Assembly (NCBI GenBank): GCA_937922105.1
Contig: CAKZVN010000036.1
Coordinates: 1-12,014 of the forward strand
DNA length: 12,014 nucleotides
Origin: an uncultured Litorilinea sp.
Lineage (GTDB): Bacteria; Chloroflexota; Anaerolineae; Caldilineales; Caldilineaceae
Reading direction: 5' to 3'
Part shown: in pieces, positions 1 to 7,323 of the stretch
Layout: each line of letters begins with the position of its first letter
How positions within the stretch are numbered: the first letter of the stretch is position 1
Made by a program: the position numbers and the translations under genes
The notes under the pieces: model-generated
The model's input: the letters and a program-made list of their open reading frames with translations, nothing else
Databases searched by the model: none
What the model was told of the DNA's origin: nothing

Positions 1-1467
1 ATCGCGTTGCCGCGCGTGTTGACGCACTTTTCGCCGCTCTATGTCGGTGTGCCGGGGTTGTTGCTGGCGTTGGCGGCTCTGGCGCTCCTGGGCGCGCGCA
101 GCGGGGTAACCTTACTACCGGACGCAGTGTTGATCCCACCGCGATGGGGAATGGCCTTTTTTGTTGCGCTGGCTGTGTTCGGGCTGTGGGTCTCGCTGGG
201 CGCGCGGGGTGGGCTATATGGTCTGCTCTATACGGTTGCGCCGGGCTGGGGTTGGTTTCGGGGGCAGGAGCGGGCGGCGTTTTTGGTGAGCTTTGCATTG
301 GCGGGCTTGGCGGCTTATGGCGCGGCAATGCTGCCCCACGCGGCACATGGATTGCGCCGGCGGGCCGCGCTCGGCGGCGGCGCGCTGCTGGTGGGGACGG
401 TCTATGCTTTTGGCGCGTTGCGCCAATTGGTGGGCGCGTCCGCGGTAGATCATGGAACCTATCTGTTGACAGCACTGGTGACGCTGCTGGTTGGGATGGC
501 GACGGCGCTGGCGATCTGGCTGCCGGGTTGGTCCCAGCGGCGCGCATGGCTGTTGGCAGGATTGGTGTTTGCGAATCTGGTGTGGGCCAATGCCGGGGTG
601 AACTTGGCGCCGGGCACGCCGGTGACACGCGTGCAACCCTTGCCGGAAGTAGCGGCTGTACGCGAGGCGGTTGCCCAGACCGGTGATGTCGCCCAAGGGC
701 TGCCGGGGCGGGTGTATAACGAGTACCGCGTCTACGAAGACTACGGCATGGTGAGCGGGGTAGAGGATGTATGGGGAAGCAGTCCTTTGCGCTTGCAGCG
801 TTATGCCTTGCTCTTCGAGCAATTTCCGCTGGACCGTATGTGGCGCTTGTTAGGGGTGCAGACGGTATTGACCTGGCGCGCGGAGTTGTTCGGCCCCAGT
901 GAGCGGCTGGGCGAGTTCCCGCAAGCCACCGACACGACCTGGCTGCACCGTTTGCCTGAGCCGCCGCAGCGCGCCTGGCTGGTCGGGCGCGTGGAGGCGC
1001 AGGCCGACGAGGATGTGCTGCGCGCGCTGGCGGATCATCAGGTGGATTTGGACCGTGTGGCGTATGTCGCGGCGGAGTGGTCCTATGCCACGCTGGAGAG
1101 TGAGGTCCACGACGCGACGGTGCGGTTGGTGCGTCGCGCTCCCGACCGCTTGCATGTGGTGACGACGACCGCGCAGGGCGGCTTTTTGGTGGTAAGCGAA
1201 GTGTGGATGCCGGGCTGGCGCGTTGTAGGGGCGACGTGTGACGGTGCAAGTTGCCCGACAAGCGACGAGGCAGGGCGCGCGTATTTGGAGGTGGCGCGCG
1301 CCAACCTGACCTTATTGGGGTTGCGCTTGCCGCCGGGAGAGGTGCGCTTCGATTTGGTCTACGACCCGCCCAGTGTGCGCCGCGGCTTGTGGATCAGCGG
1401 CGCGACGCTGGCGATGATGGGGCTGGTCTGGGGCGGCGCAATTGGCGTGCGCCGGTTGCGCCGATGA
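1..1467 (+). CDS. YfhO-like multi-pass membrane protein, 5' end outside window
   Basis: The frame is open from base 1, so the N-terminal part is missing and about 488 residues are visible. The first half is strongly hydrophobic, with about six likely membrane helices. It contains a GWFRGQERAAF segment followed by an Ala/Leu-rich helix, which resembles the 'fR.peR...LaG' region of YfhO proteins (PF09586 type). The C-terminal third is soluble and ends in a beta-rich part with GGFLVVSEVWMPGWRV, then LRLPPGEVRFDLVYDPPSV, then one last helix. The sequence 'gfLv.se.ypGW' followed by 'lppG...v.f.Y.P' is the hallmark of the YfhO C-terminus. Bacillus YfhO is linked to glycosylation of lipoteichoic acid, and related proteins occur in envelope glycan clusters; the substrate here is unknown. 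The stop overlaps the next start by 4 bp (ATGA), so the two genes are probably translationally coupled. Confidence 0.75.
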   Translation: MALPRVLTHFSPLYVGVPGLLLALAALALLGARSGVTLLPDAVLIPPRWGMAFFVALAVFGLWVSLGARGGLYGLLYTVAPGWGWFRGQERAAFLVSFALAGLAAYGAAMLPHAAHGLRRRAALGGGALLVGTVYAFGALRQLVGASAVDHGTYLLTALVTLLVGMATALAIWLPGWSQRRAWLLAGLVFANLVWANAGVNLAPGTPVTRVQPLPEVAAVREAVAQTGDVAQGLPGRVYNEYRVYEDYGMVSGVEDVWGSSPLRLQRYALLFEQFPLDRMWRLLGVQTVLTWRAELFGPSERLGEFPQATDTTWLHRLPEPPQRAWLVGRVEAQADEDVLRALADHQVDLDRVAYVAAEWSYATLESEVHDATVRLVRRAPDRLHVVTTTAQGGFLVVSEVWMPGWRVVGATCDGASCPTSDEAGRAYLEVARANLTLLGLRLPPGEVRFDLVYDPPSVRRGLWISGATLAMMGLVWGGAIGVRRLRR

Positions 1468-3284
1468 CACGTCCGGCACTCTGCGCAGTGATCTTGCTTG
1501 CGTTTGCCCTGCGCGTAGCGGGGCTGGATGGGCAGGAACTGCGCGGGGATGAGACCTTCGGCTACTTTTTCAGTCTGGCGTCGCCCAGTGAGATTGTGCG
1601 GCGCACGCTGGAGCTGGGCGAGCCGCACCCGGTGGCGAGCTATTGGCTACAACATGGCTGGATGGCGGTGGCAGGGGACAGCGAGTTTGCGCTGCGCTTC
1701 CCTTCGGCTGGGTGGGGGATTCTGGCGGTGGCGTTGCTGCCTGCGCTGGTGCGGCGCTTGCGCCTGGGCGATGCAACGGCGCTGGGCGCGGCGACCCTAG
1801 CCGCGTGTAGCCCGTACCTGATCTGGCACGCACAGGATGCGCGCATGTACAGCATGAGTTTGGCGTTGACCATGGCGTCTACGCTGCTGTGGCTTGTCTG
1901 GCGCGCGCGACCGGCGTTGCAGTGGGCGGCTGCGTATGTTGCGGTGACCTGGCTGGCGTTGCATACGCATTACTATGGCGTGTATGTGGTGGTTGCGCAT
2001 GGGGCAATGGGCTTGTTGCCCACAGTGCGGCGCGAGCGGGGGCTACGCGGGGCGATCTTGCCGGGGGTTGCCGGGCTGTTGTTTGTGCCGTGGGTTTGGC
2101 GCGCGCGCCATGTGTTGGCGGGATATCACGGCAACGGGGATTCACCAGGCGCAGGGGAGGCACTCTTGCGCGCCGCCAACGCGCTGGTCATGGGCGAGAC
2201 GACGCCTCCGGCATGGCGTATCGGGGTGGCGCTGCTCGCGGGGACTGCAATCGGCGTGGGCCTTTGGCAACTCTATGCTCGGCAGCGGGAAGCGGCCCAG
2301 GTACTGCTGCTCTATGCCGCCGTACCGCTGGTCGCCATTTGGGCCGGTTCGCTTACGCGACCTGTTTTCGACGAGCGCTATTTGGTGGCAGCCGCACCAC
2401 CGCTGTATGGCTTGGCAGCGGCTGCCGGCGGCATGGGTAAGACGACTGGGCGGCGGATGGGCTTGGCGCTGGTGGGGTTGCTCCTGGCTGCAATGATTAC
2501 TGGGACAGTGCGCTATGCGGTTGACCCGGCTTACTCGAAGACGCGCGGGTGGCGCGAATTGGCAGGGCGCTTGGAGTTGCTGGCAAGCGGGGCGACGCCC
2601 GCCACGGTGCGCTTGATGCAGAACTACCCGGACCCCACGCTGTGGTATTACTACCGCGGGCCGGTGGCGCATGGGGTCTTGCCGCCGCGCGGCAATGATC
2701 GACCCGCTGCGCAAGCGGAGGTGGAGATGCTGCGCGAGGCAGGCGTCACGCGGGTACTCTTTGTCGCGCAACCGTCGCCCCAATGGGATGCGCAGGGGAT
2801 CGGTCACGCGGCCCTATGCCAAGCATTTGTGCCGCTTGACTTGGGCCGACTGTACGGGTGGGAGTTGTGGGCTTATCTCTACCCCTCGGTCGTGCCGTTT
2901 GCTACGCCCGTGTTGTTCGAGCCGGAGTTGCGTTTAACGGGCGCGGGGCTGTCCGCCGATAGGGTGTTGCCCGGTGGGTTGCTTGTGGTGTCGTTACAGT
3001 GGGAGCGCGGGCCGTCAACGCCGGACGGCTTGGCGGTGAGCGTGCAGATGCTCGATGGCAGGGGAGGTCTGGCCGCCCAACAGGACCGCCCGCTTCCGGC
3101 TGCGGGCGACCCGGCGGACGTGTATGGTATACTGGTTCCAAGCGACCTAGGCCATGGCGACTATCGCTTGGTGATGGTGGTCTATCCGGCGGAGGATGGG
3201 ACGGCGCCGCGTGTGCGGACGGTGGACGGGCGCGAGGTTGTCGAAATCGGGACGGTGCAGGTGGTGGCACCGGTCAAGCGGTAG
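1464..3284 (+). CDS. GT-C glycosyltransferase, ArnT/PMT (GT39-like) family, with C-terminal beta-sandwich domain
   Basis: This is a 606-residue membrane protein. The ATG at 1464 overlaps the previous stop (ATGA). An upstream in-frame start at 1251 would lie inside the preceding gene and is rejected. After a first helix comes LRGDETF (Asp29-Glu30), the acidic pair in the first outer loop that serves as catalytic base in dolichyl- or polyprenyl-phosphate-sugar transferases. EPHPVASYWLQHGW (about 53-66) and GDSEFALRFPSA (71-82) match the 'HPPLYY..L..W...fG.sefalRlpSa' pattern of PMT_2/ArnT relatives. HAQDARMY (122-129) is the usual loop motif. About ten helices follow, then a soluble tail from about residue 480 that looks like the all-beta domain common in Chloroflexota glycosyltransferases. 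The predicted role is transfer of a sugar from a polyprenyl-phosphate donor at the outer membrane face; the acceptor is unknown. Confidence 0.82.
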   Translation: MTRPALCAVILLAFALRVAGLDGQELRGDETFGYFFSLASPSEIVRRTLELGEPHPVASYWLQHGWMAVAGDSEFALRFPSAGWGILAVALLPALVRRLRLGDATALGAATLAACSPYLIWHAQDARMYSMSLALTMASTLLWLVWRARPALQWAAAYVAVTWLALHTHYYGVYVVVAHGAMGLLPTVRRERGLRGAILPGVAGLLFVPWVWRARHVLAGYHGNGDSPGAGEALLRAANALVMGETTPPAWRIGVALLAGTAIGVGLWQLYARQREAAQVLLLYAAVPLVAIWAGSLTRPVFDERYLVAAAPPLYGLAAAAGGMGKTTGRRMGLALVGLLLAAMITGTVRYAVDPAYSKTRGWRELAGRLELLASGATPATVRLMQNYPDPTLWYYYRGPVAHGVLPPRGNDRPAAQAEVEMLREAGVTRVLFVAQPSPQWDAQGIGHAALCQAFVPLDLGRLYGWELWAYLYPSVVPFATPVLFEPELRLTGAGLSADRVLPGGLLVVSLQWERGPSTPDGLAVSVQMLDGRGGLAAQQDRPLPAAGDPADVYGILVPSDLGHGDYRLVMVVYPAEDGTAPRVRTVDGREVVEIGTVQVVAPVKR

Positions 3285-3290
3285 CGTGCA

Positions 3291-4844
3291 ATGGGATTTC
3301 GTGCATTGGAACAAGTTCAGCAATTGGTCTTTTCACCTCGTCCCGCGGTGCGCCGGGCGGCTTTGTTGGCGGTGATTGCACTGGGTGTGGTGGCGATCAC
3401 GCTGGTTGTGGGTGTTGCAGGGCCGCTGATTGCGCTGGCATTGGCGGTGGCGCTGTTGGCGGGTGTGCTGATTTTGGCAGACACGCACTGGGGCTTTGTG
3501 GCGCTGGTGGCGGTTGCCTATGGTCTTCCCTTCGCAAGCCTGCCGTTTTCGATCGGGTTCAAGCCGACGTTTTTGGACGTGGCGTTGGTGGCGCTGGTCT
3601 TTGTGTGGATATTCAAGCTGGCGATCGGTCAGGAGCGCCGGTTTTTGGCGTCGCCCATCGGCGCGATGGTGGGCTTGTTTATGGCCCTGGCGGTTTTTAG
3701 CTTTGCCCTGGGCTTGACGCATAGCAGCGCTTCGACGTTTTTGGTGCGCCGCTTCGTCGAGATTTTGTTGGGCATCAGCCTGTTTTTTGTGGTGGTGAAT
3801 ACTGTGCGCACGCAGGCCGAGGTGGTCTGGGTGACGCGCTGGCTGATGTTGGCGGGATGGGGCGCGGCGACGGTGGCGGTGGTCTTTTATGTGATCCCAA
3901 CGGCGTGGACAGTAGCGATCCTGGATCGGCTGGCGCGTTTCGACTACCCCGGCGGATACGGTGCACTGCGCTATATCGAAGATGACCCGGAGGGGGTGAT
4001 GCGCGCCATCGGTACAGCCGTGGACCCCAACGTGCTGGGCGGGATGATGATCCTGGCTGCCGGGTTGGTTGCGCCACAGCTGGCGGCGCGGGTCACGATT
4101 GCGCCGCGCTGGGTAGCGTGGGCGATGGTGGCGACGGCGAGTTTGGCGCTCTATTTGACCTATAGCCGGTCGGCGTTGTTGGGCTTGGCGGCGTCGGTGG
4201 CGCTGTTGGCGGTGCTCAAATACCGGCGGCTGCTCTGGGTTGGCGCGCTGGGCGCGCTGGCGCTGCTGCTTTTGCCACAGACGCAGGCCTATGTGGAACG
4301 CTTGGTGGAAGGCTTCGCCGGGCAGGACTTGGCGACGCAGATGCGCTTCGGTGAGTATAAGGACGCGCTGATCTTGATCCAACGCTATCCGGTCTTCGGA
4401 GTGGGCTTTACCGGCGTGCCCGACATTGACCTGTATTTGGGTGTGAGTATGTTGTACCTCATCATTCCGTCCAACATGGGGCTGGTGGGGCTGGCGGCAT
4501 TTCTGGCGGTGATCGCCGGGTTTTTCGGAATGGCAATCCGTGGCTGGCGGGCAGGCTTTAGCGAGACGTTGGAGCCGATTCTGTTGGGGACGGTCGGTGC
4601 GGTGCTGGGTGCGTTGGTGAGCGGGGTCTTCGATCACTACTGGTTCAACATGACCTATCCCCACATGACGGTCCTTTTTTGGCTGCACATTGGGCTGGCA
4701 ACCGCGACCATCCTGGTGCAGCGCGAGCAGTTGGACACCGCGCACGCGCAAGAATCTGCGCGCGTCACGCGGCGAGGGCGGGTGGCGACCGGTGCAACCC
4801 GGCGCGCAATGGGCAGGCTGCGCGGCGAGCCGGCAGGAAATTGA
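3291..4844 (+). CDS. O-antigen ligase/polymerase-like membrane protein (WaaL/Wzy type)
   Basis: The ATG at 3291 lies 6 bp after the glycosyltransferase stop and gives 517 residues. There are about 12 hydrophobic segments. The middle contains LYLTYSRSALLGLAAS, the 'SRsa.lgl' signature of the Wzy_C/O-antigen ligase family (PF04932). Before it comes a large periplasm-facing loop with DPNVLGGMM, a segment also typical of this family, and after it a loop with RYPVFGVGFTG. The C-terminus is basic and hydrophilic (about residues 480-517) and probably cytoplasmic. Members either polymerise oligosaccharide repeat units or ligate glycans to a lipid or protein carrier, and sequence alone does not separate these roles. 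With the two preceding genes it forms a plausible envelope polysaccharide unit. The gene has no clear Shine-Dalgarno, which fits coupling to the upstream gene. Confidence 0.8.
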   Translation: MGFRALEQVQQLVFSPRPAVRRAALLAVIALGVVAITLVVGVAGPLIALALAVALLAGVLILADTHWGFVALVAVAYGLPFASLPFSIGFKPTFLDVALVALVFVWIFKLAIGQERRFLASPIGAMVGLFMALAVFSFALGLTHSSASTFLVRRFVEILLGISLFFVVVNTVRTQAEVVWVTRWLMLAGWGAATVAVVFYVIPTAWTVAILDRLARFDYPGGYGALRYIEDDPEGVMRAIGTAVDPNVLGGMMILAAGLVAPQLAARVTIAPRWVAWAMVATASLALYLTYSRSALLGLAASVALLAVLKYRRLLWVGALGALALLLLPQTQAYVERLVEGFAGQDLATQMRFGEYKDALILIQRYPVFGVGFTGVPDIDLYLGVSMLYLIIPSNMGLVGLAAFLAVIAGFFGMAIRGWRAGFSETLEPILLGTVGAVLGALVSGVFDHYWFNMTYPHMTVLFWLHIGLATATILVQREQLDTAHAQESARVTRRGRVATGATRRAMGRLRGEPAGN

Positions 4845-4874
4845 GGCGGGCAATCGAGAGAAGAAGCGACTACA

Positions 4875-5822
4875 ATGACGCTGATCCAAGAGACCAAGAA
4901 CGAGTTCGGCACGATTCATCTGGAACCGGTCCCTGAGGGAGGCCTGACGCGCGGGCGACGACCGGCGTGGCTGCGCGTGCCCCCGGCGGACAGCCCTAAG
5001 TATCGCGAACTGCGCGGGTTGTTCCGGGGCAAGCATTTGCACACGGTCTGTGAGGAGGCTATGTGCCCCAATATCGGCGAGTGTTGGGGACGGGGAACGG
5101 CGACCTTTTTGTTGATGGGCGATACGTGCACGCGCAGTTGCGGCTTTTGTAAGATCAAGACAGGGCGACCCGGATTGCTGGACCCGGACGAGCCGCGGCG
5201 CGTCGGCGAGAGTGTGGCGGCGATGGGGCTAGCCCACGCGGTGCTCACCAGCGTTAACCGCGACGAACAGGCCGACGGCGGGGCGTGGGTCTTTGCCGAA
5301 AGTATCTATTGGATTCGGCGCTTGCGTCCCGGCTGTACCATCGAGGTGCTGATTCCCGATTTTCGTGGGGATTGGGCTGCTTTGCAGACAGTGATGGATG
5401 CGCGACCGGAAATCTTGAATCACAATACGGAGACAGTGCCGCGGCTGTATCGCACTGTACGCCCGCAAGCCAAGTATATGCGGAGCGTGGAATTGCTCCG
5501 GCGCGCCAAAGCGATGGACCCGCTAACGTTGACCAAGTCTGGAATCATGGTGGGGCTAGGTGAGACCTGGGACGAGATTCTGCAGGTGATGGATGACCTG
5601 CGCAGCCATGATGTGGACATCATGACCATTGGGCAATACTTACAGCCTAGTCGCTTTCACCTGCCGATCCAACGCTATGTGACGCCGGACGAGTTTGCGC
5701 GCTTGAAAGAAGAGGGGGAGGCACGCGGTTTTAAGTGGGTCGAGAGCGGGCCGTTGGTACGGAGCAGCTATCATGCCGACGGGCAGGCGCACTTGATTCC
5801 GCGCGCGGACGCGGTGGTTTAG
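4875..5822 (+). CDS. lipA: Lipoyl synthase (radical SAM)
   Basis: LipA inserts two sulfur atoms into the protein-bound octanoyl group of lipoyl domains, for example in 2-oxoacid dehydrogenases and glycine cleavage H protein. It uses two 4Fe-4S clusters. The 315-residue length is normal. The auxiliary-cluster cysteines are C59, C64 and C70 (CEEAMCPNIGEC). The radical SAM cysteines are C85, C89 and C92 (CTRSCGFC). NHNTETVPRLYRTVRP and a C-terminal RSSYHA (296-301), whose serine contributes to the auxiliary cluster, complete the family pattern. The usual TSVxRDDLxDGGA stretch reads TSVNRDEQADGGA, a mild variant. The ATG follows an AG-rich stretch at 4856-4866 that can serve as a weak Shine-Dalgarno. 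It lies 30 bp behind the polysaccharide gene with no terminator seen, and its stop overlaps the stop of convergent upp. No lipB is in the window. Confidence 0.96.
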   Translation: MTLIQETKNEFGTIHLEPVPEGGLTRGRRPAWLRVPPADSPKYRELRGLFRGKHLHTVCEEAMCPNIGECWGRGTATFLLMGDTCTRSCGFCKIKTGRPGLLDPDEPRRVGESVAAMGLAHAVLTSVNRDEQADGGAWVFAESIYWIRRLRPGCTIEVLIPDFRGDWAALQTVMDARPEILNHNTETVPRLYRTVRPQAKYMRSVELLRRAKAMDPLTLTKSGIMVGLGETWDEILQVMDDLRSHDVDIMTIGQYLQPSRFHLPIQRYVTPDEFARLKEEGEARGFKWVESGPLVRSSYHADGQAHLIPRADAVV

Positions 5823-6505
5823 CGCTCGTGCACCGGAGAGGGATCGCCGGTGCCGAATTGGCGGTCACCGGCGTCGCCCAGACCGGGCCAAATGAATCCG
5901 GCGGGAAAGCCGTCGGCTGTGGTGGTAAGGCGCTCGTCAACCGCGGCGACATGAATGGCGACGTCAGGATGCTCGGCATGGAGCGTGTGAATACCCTCCG
6001 GCGCGGCGATTAGTCCGACGAATTTGATGCGCTCGACCCCCCAGCGTTTGAGGACGGCAACCGCGGCACAGGCCGAGCCGCCGGTTGCCAGCATGGGGTC
6101 GAGAATTAGACAGAGCTGGACACGCGGGGAGACGGGCAGTTTATTGTAATACTCGACCGGGCGCAGGGTCTTTTCGTCTCGATAAAGGCCCAAATGCCAG
6201 ACTTCGGCCTGGGGGAGCAGCCGCCAAGCGCCCTCGACCATGCCCAGGCCTGCGCGCAGGATGGGGACCAGGCCGACCTTTTCTGCCATCGTGGCGCCGA
6301 GGGTGGAGGTGAGGGGGGTCTGCACTGTCTCCGGCTGCAGCGGCAGGTCTTGTGTCGCCTCGTAAACCAGCATCATCGCCAATTCGCCGATTAACTCGCG
6401 GAACTTTTTCGGCTCGGTGTCTTGACGACGCAGCAGGCTCAACTTGTGGCGGGCAAGCGGATGGGGTGACGGAAAGACCATCGGGGCGATTGCGCCGTTC
6501 AACAA
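5819..6505 (-). CDS. upp: Uracil phosphoribosyltransferase
   Basis: This enzyme makes UMP from uracil and PRPP in pyrimidine salvage in the cytoplasm. The 228-residue product shows HPLARHKLSLLR (15-26) near the N-terminus. LVPILRAGLGMVEG (79-92) and the PRPP loop LDPMLATGGS (135-144) follow. Near the C-terminus is the uracil-binding segment WPGLGDAGDRQFGT (206-219), where the family usually has VPGLGDAGDR. The start is chosen at a TTG (6505) because an AGGAG lies 7 nt upstream. The in-frame ATG at 6481 would give 220 residues, closer to the usual 208, but has no Shine-Dalgarno. Upstream in the same direction is a TraR/DksA-type gene, 76 bp away with a hairpin between. The stop codon overlaps that of lipA. 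Confidence 0.95.
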   Translation of the reverse strand: MLNGAIAPMVFPSPHPLARHKLSLLRRQDTEPKKFRELIGELAMMLVYEATQDLPLQPETVQTPLTSTLGATMAEKVGLVPILRAGLGMVEGAWRLLPQAEVWHLGLYRDEKTLRPVEYYNKLPVSPRVQLCLILDPMLATGGSACAAVAVLKRWGVERIKFVGLIAAPEGIHTLHAEHPDVAIHVAAVDERLTTTADGFPAGFIWPGLGDAGDRQFGTGDPSPVHER

Positions 6506-6512
6506 GGGGTCA

Positions 6513-6517
6513 CTCCT
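6513..6517 (-). promoter_or_regulatory. Ribosome binding site that decides the upp start
   Basis: On the minus strand AGGAG stands 7 nt before the TTG at 6505. No comparable site precedes the ATG at 6481, so this favours the longer upp product with a TTG start. Confidence 0.6.
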
Positions 6518-6550
6518 GGATGCCGGTGGGGTGAGTTTGCTGAAAGAGGA

Positions 6551-6574
6551 GGGCCGGACCCCTAGACCCGGCCC
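6551..6574 (-). terminator. GC-rich hairpin between the TraR/DksA-type gene and upp
   Basis: GGGCCGG at 6551-6557 pairs perfectly with CCGGCCC at 6568-6574 across a 10-nt loop. It lies 8 nt after the stop of the zinc-finger gene. On the minus strand the stem is followed by TCCTCTTTC rather than a clean U run, so termination would be weak or partial. It may attenuate read-through into upp or act as an mRNA 3' end stabiliser. Confidence 0.5.
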
Positions 6575-6581
6575 TGGGCTG

Positions 6582-6959
6582 TTACCATTCGACTTGGCGA
6601 GTGGGGCGGTTGCGCCGTGTCAGCCGCTCTACTTCTTGCTGGCACTTGACGCAAAGGGTGGCGTCCGGCTTGACTTCCAGCCTGCCGGGTTCGATCGGTT
6701 CACCGCAGCGCTCACAGATGCCGTATTGGCCTTTTTCGATGGAGCGCAGCGCGGATTCGATATCCTGAAGTTTGCGCTCAAGGACGGCAATTAACGCGGC
6801 GTTCTTTTCGCGCTCGAAGATCTCGGCGTCCCCCTCATCGGGTTCCACATCTACTTCCGCCTGCATGAGTTCGCGCAGGCGGCCCAGTTCTTCGAGAATT
6901 TGCGCGCGTTCTTGCAGCAAAACGGATTGTTCTTTGACCGAGATAGATTGTTGCGACAT
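6582..6959 (-). CDS. TraR/DksA-type C4 zinc-finger protein
   Basis: This is a 125-residue protein with the architecture of the TraR/DksA family. An N-terminal alpha-helical, probably coiled-coil part (about 9-75) has a bend at EPDEGDAE (39-46), where family members carry acidic tip residues. Then comes KGQYGICERCGEPI, and the zinc site is C82, C85, C103 and C106. Family members bind RNA polymerase through the secondary channel and change promoter response, often together with ppGpp; small Chloroflexota homologues are not functionally assigned, so this role is inference. The ATG at 6959 is well supported by a nearly full-length Shine-Dalgarno. The gene has its own promoter and a long structured leader, and may be co-transcribed with upp. 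A general stress or growth regulator is likely, but its targets cannot be told. Confidence 0.88.
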   Translation of the reverse strand: MSQQSISVKEQSVLLQERAQILEELGRLRELMQAEVDVEPDEGDAEIFEREKNAALIAVLERKLQDIESALRSIEKGQYGICERCGEPIEPGRLEVKPDATLCVKCQQEVERLTRRNRPTRQVEW

Positions 6960-6962
6960 AGG

Positions 6963-6971
6963 TCACCTCCT
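6963..6971 (-). promoter_or_regulatory. Very strong Shine-Dalgarno of the TraR/DksA-type gene
   Basis: The minus strand reads AGGAGGTGA, complementary over nine bases to the 16S anti-Shine-Dalgarno end. It stands 3 nt before the ATG, or 6 nt from the end of GGAGG. It is the strongest ribosome binding site in the window and suggests high or tightly controlled translation. Confidence 0.85.
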
Positions 6972-6977
6972 GGTGCG

Positions 6978-7138
6978 GGCCGACGCCATTGCCGGCCTGG
7001 TAGGTGGGCAAGCTACGGTGCGCAGTACGCGACAAAACGCACGCGCTTGCCCTCGGTATCGGTGGCGGACGGCAGGCAAATCAGATGCCCGACCGGTTTT
7101 GCTGCCCACCGAAGGTCGGCGCCCGTGGTGAAACCGGT
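6978..7138 (-). promoter_or_regulatory. Structured 5' leader of the TraR/DksA-type gene with three stem-loops
   Basis: In transcript order, stem 1 pairs 7131-7138 with 7092-7099 (ACCGGTTT/AAACCGGT). Stem 2 pairs 7045-7052 with 7006-7013 (GGGCAAGC/GCTTGCCC), with an inner GTGCG/CGCAC helix. Stem 3 pairs 6993-6997 with 6978-6982 (GGCCG/CGGCC). Stems 1 and 2 are both 8-bp perfect helices enclosing exactly 31 nt and are offset by 86 nt. Stem 3 ends about 6 nt upstream of the Shine-Dalgarno. All lie between the predicted promoter and the start codon, so they would be in the mRNA leader. No known riboswitch class was recognised. Confidence 0.45.
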
Positions 7139-7168
7139 ATTCCGACACTTCCCAAAACGATAAGGCAG

Positions 7169-7197
7169 GTTATAGCAGCCTTTGACAACCCTGTCAA
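7169..7197 (-). promoter_or_regulatory. Sigma70-like promoter for the TraR/DksA-type gene (and upp)
   Basis: On the minus strand a perfect -35 TTGACA (7192-7197) and a -10 TATAAC (7169-7174, 5 of 6 matches) are separated by 17 nt. Transcription would start near 7162 and give a leader of about 200 nt before the ATG at 6959. It is the best promoter match in the window. The -35 lies inside a palindrome, TTGACA-ACCC-TGTCAA at 7182-7197, which could be an operator. Confidence 0.7.
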
Positions 7198-7323
7198 GCC
7201 TGAACCGGATCGACTCGCAGGATGTCCCCATCGTCAACGACGGGCGACGCGGGCGGGTTCCGAGCGATTTTTGCCTAGTCTGCGATCTTGGCGACCATGT
7301 TAGCACACGCTTGCGCGCTTGTC

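Noticed and set aside
1251..1463. N-terminal extension of the GT-C glycosyltransferase
   Set aside because: It reads through the end of the YfhO-like gene in another frame and is Arg/Gly-rich; the ATGA overlap at 1464 is a better start and is followed at once by the first membrane helix.
3333..5042. 569-codon minus-strand frame
   Set aside because: It is antisense to the ligase-like gene and lipA; the product is rich in Gln, Arg and His without any family motif, a known artefact of GC-rich genes.
6963..7148. 61-codon open frame (GTG start) in the leader of the TraR/DksA-type gene, ending in its Shine-Dalgarno
   Set aside because: No ribosome binding site before the GTG, Arg/Pro-rich composition typical of a GC-rich shadow frame, and the region is better explained by RNA stems.
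7268..7272. T run after a GC-rich stretch as a rightward terminator
   Set aside because: No stable stem immediately precedes it and no rightward gene ends upstream.
7013..7306. Leftward open frame ending VGHLICLPSATDTEGKRV..., with protein-like codon use in its last third
   Set aside because: Its only usual start codons lie upstream of the predicted transcription start at about 7162; downstream of that no ATG, GTG or TTG is in frame.
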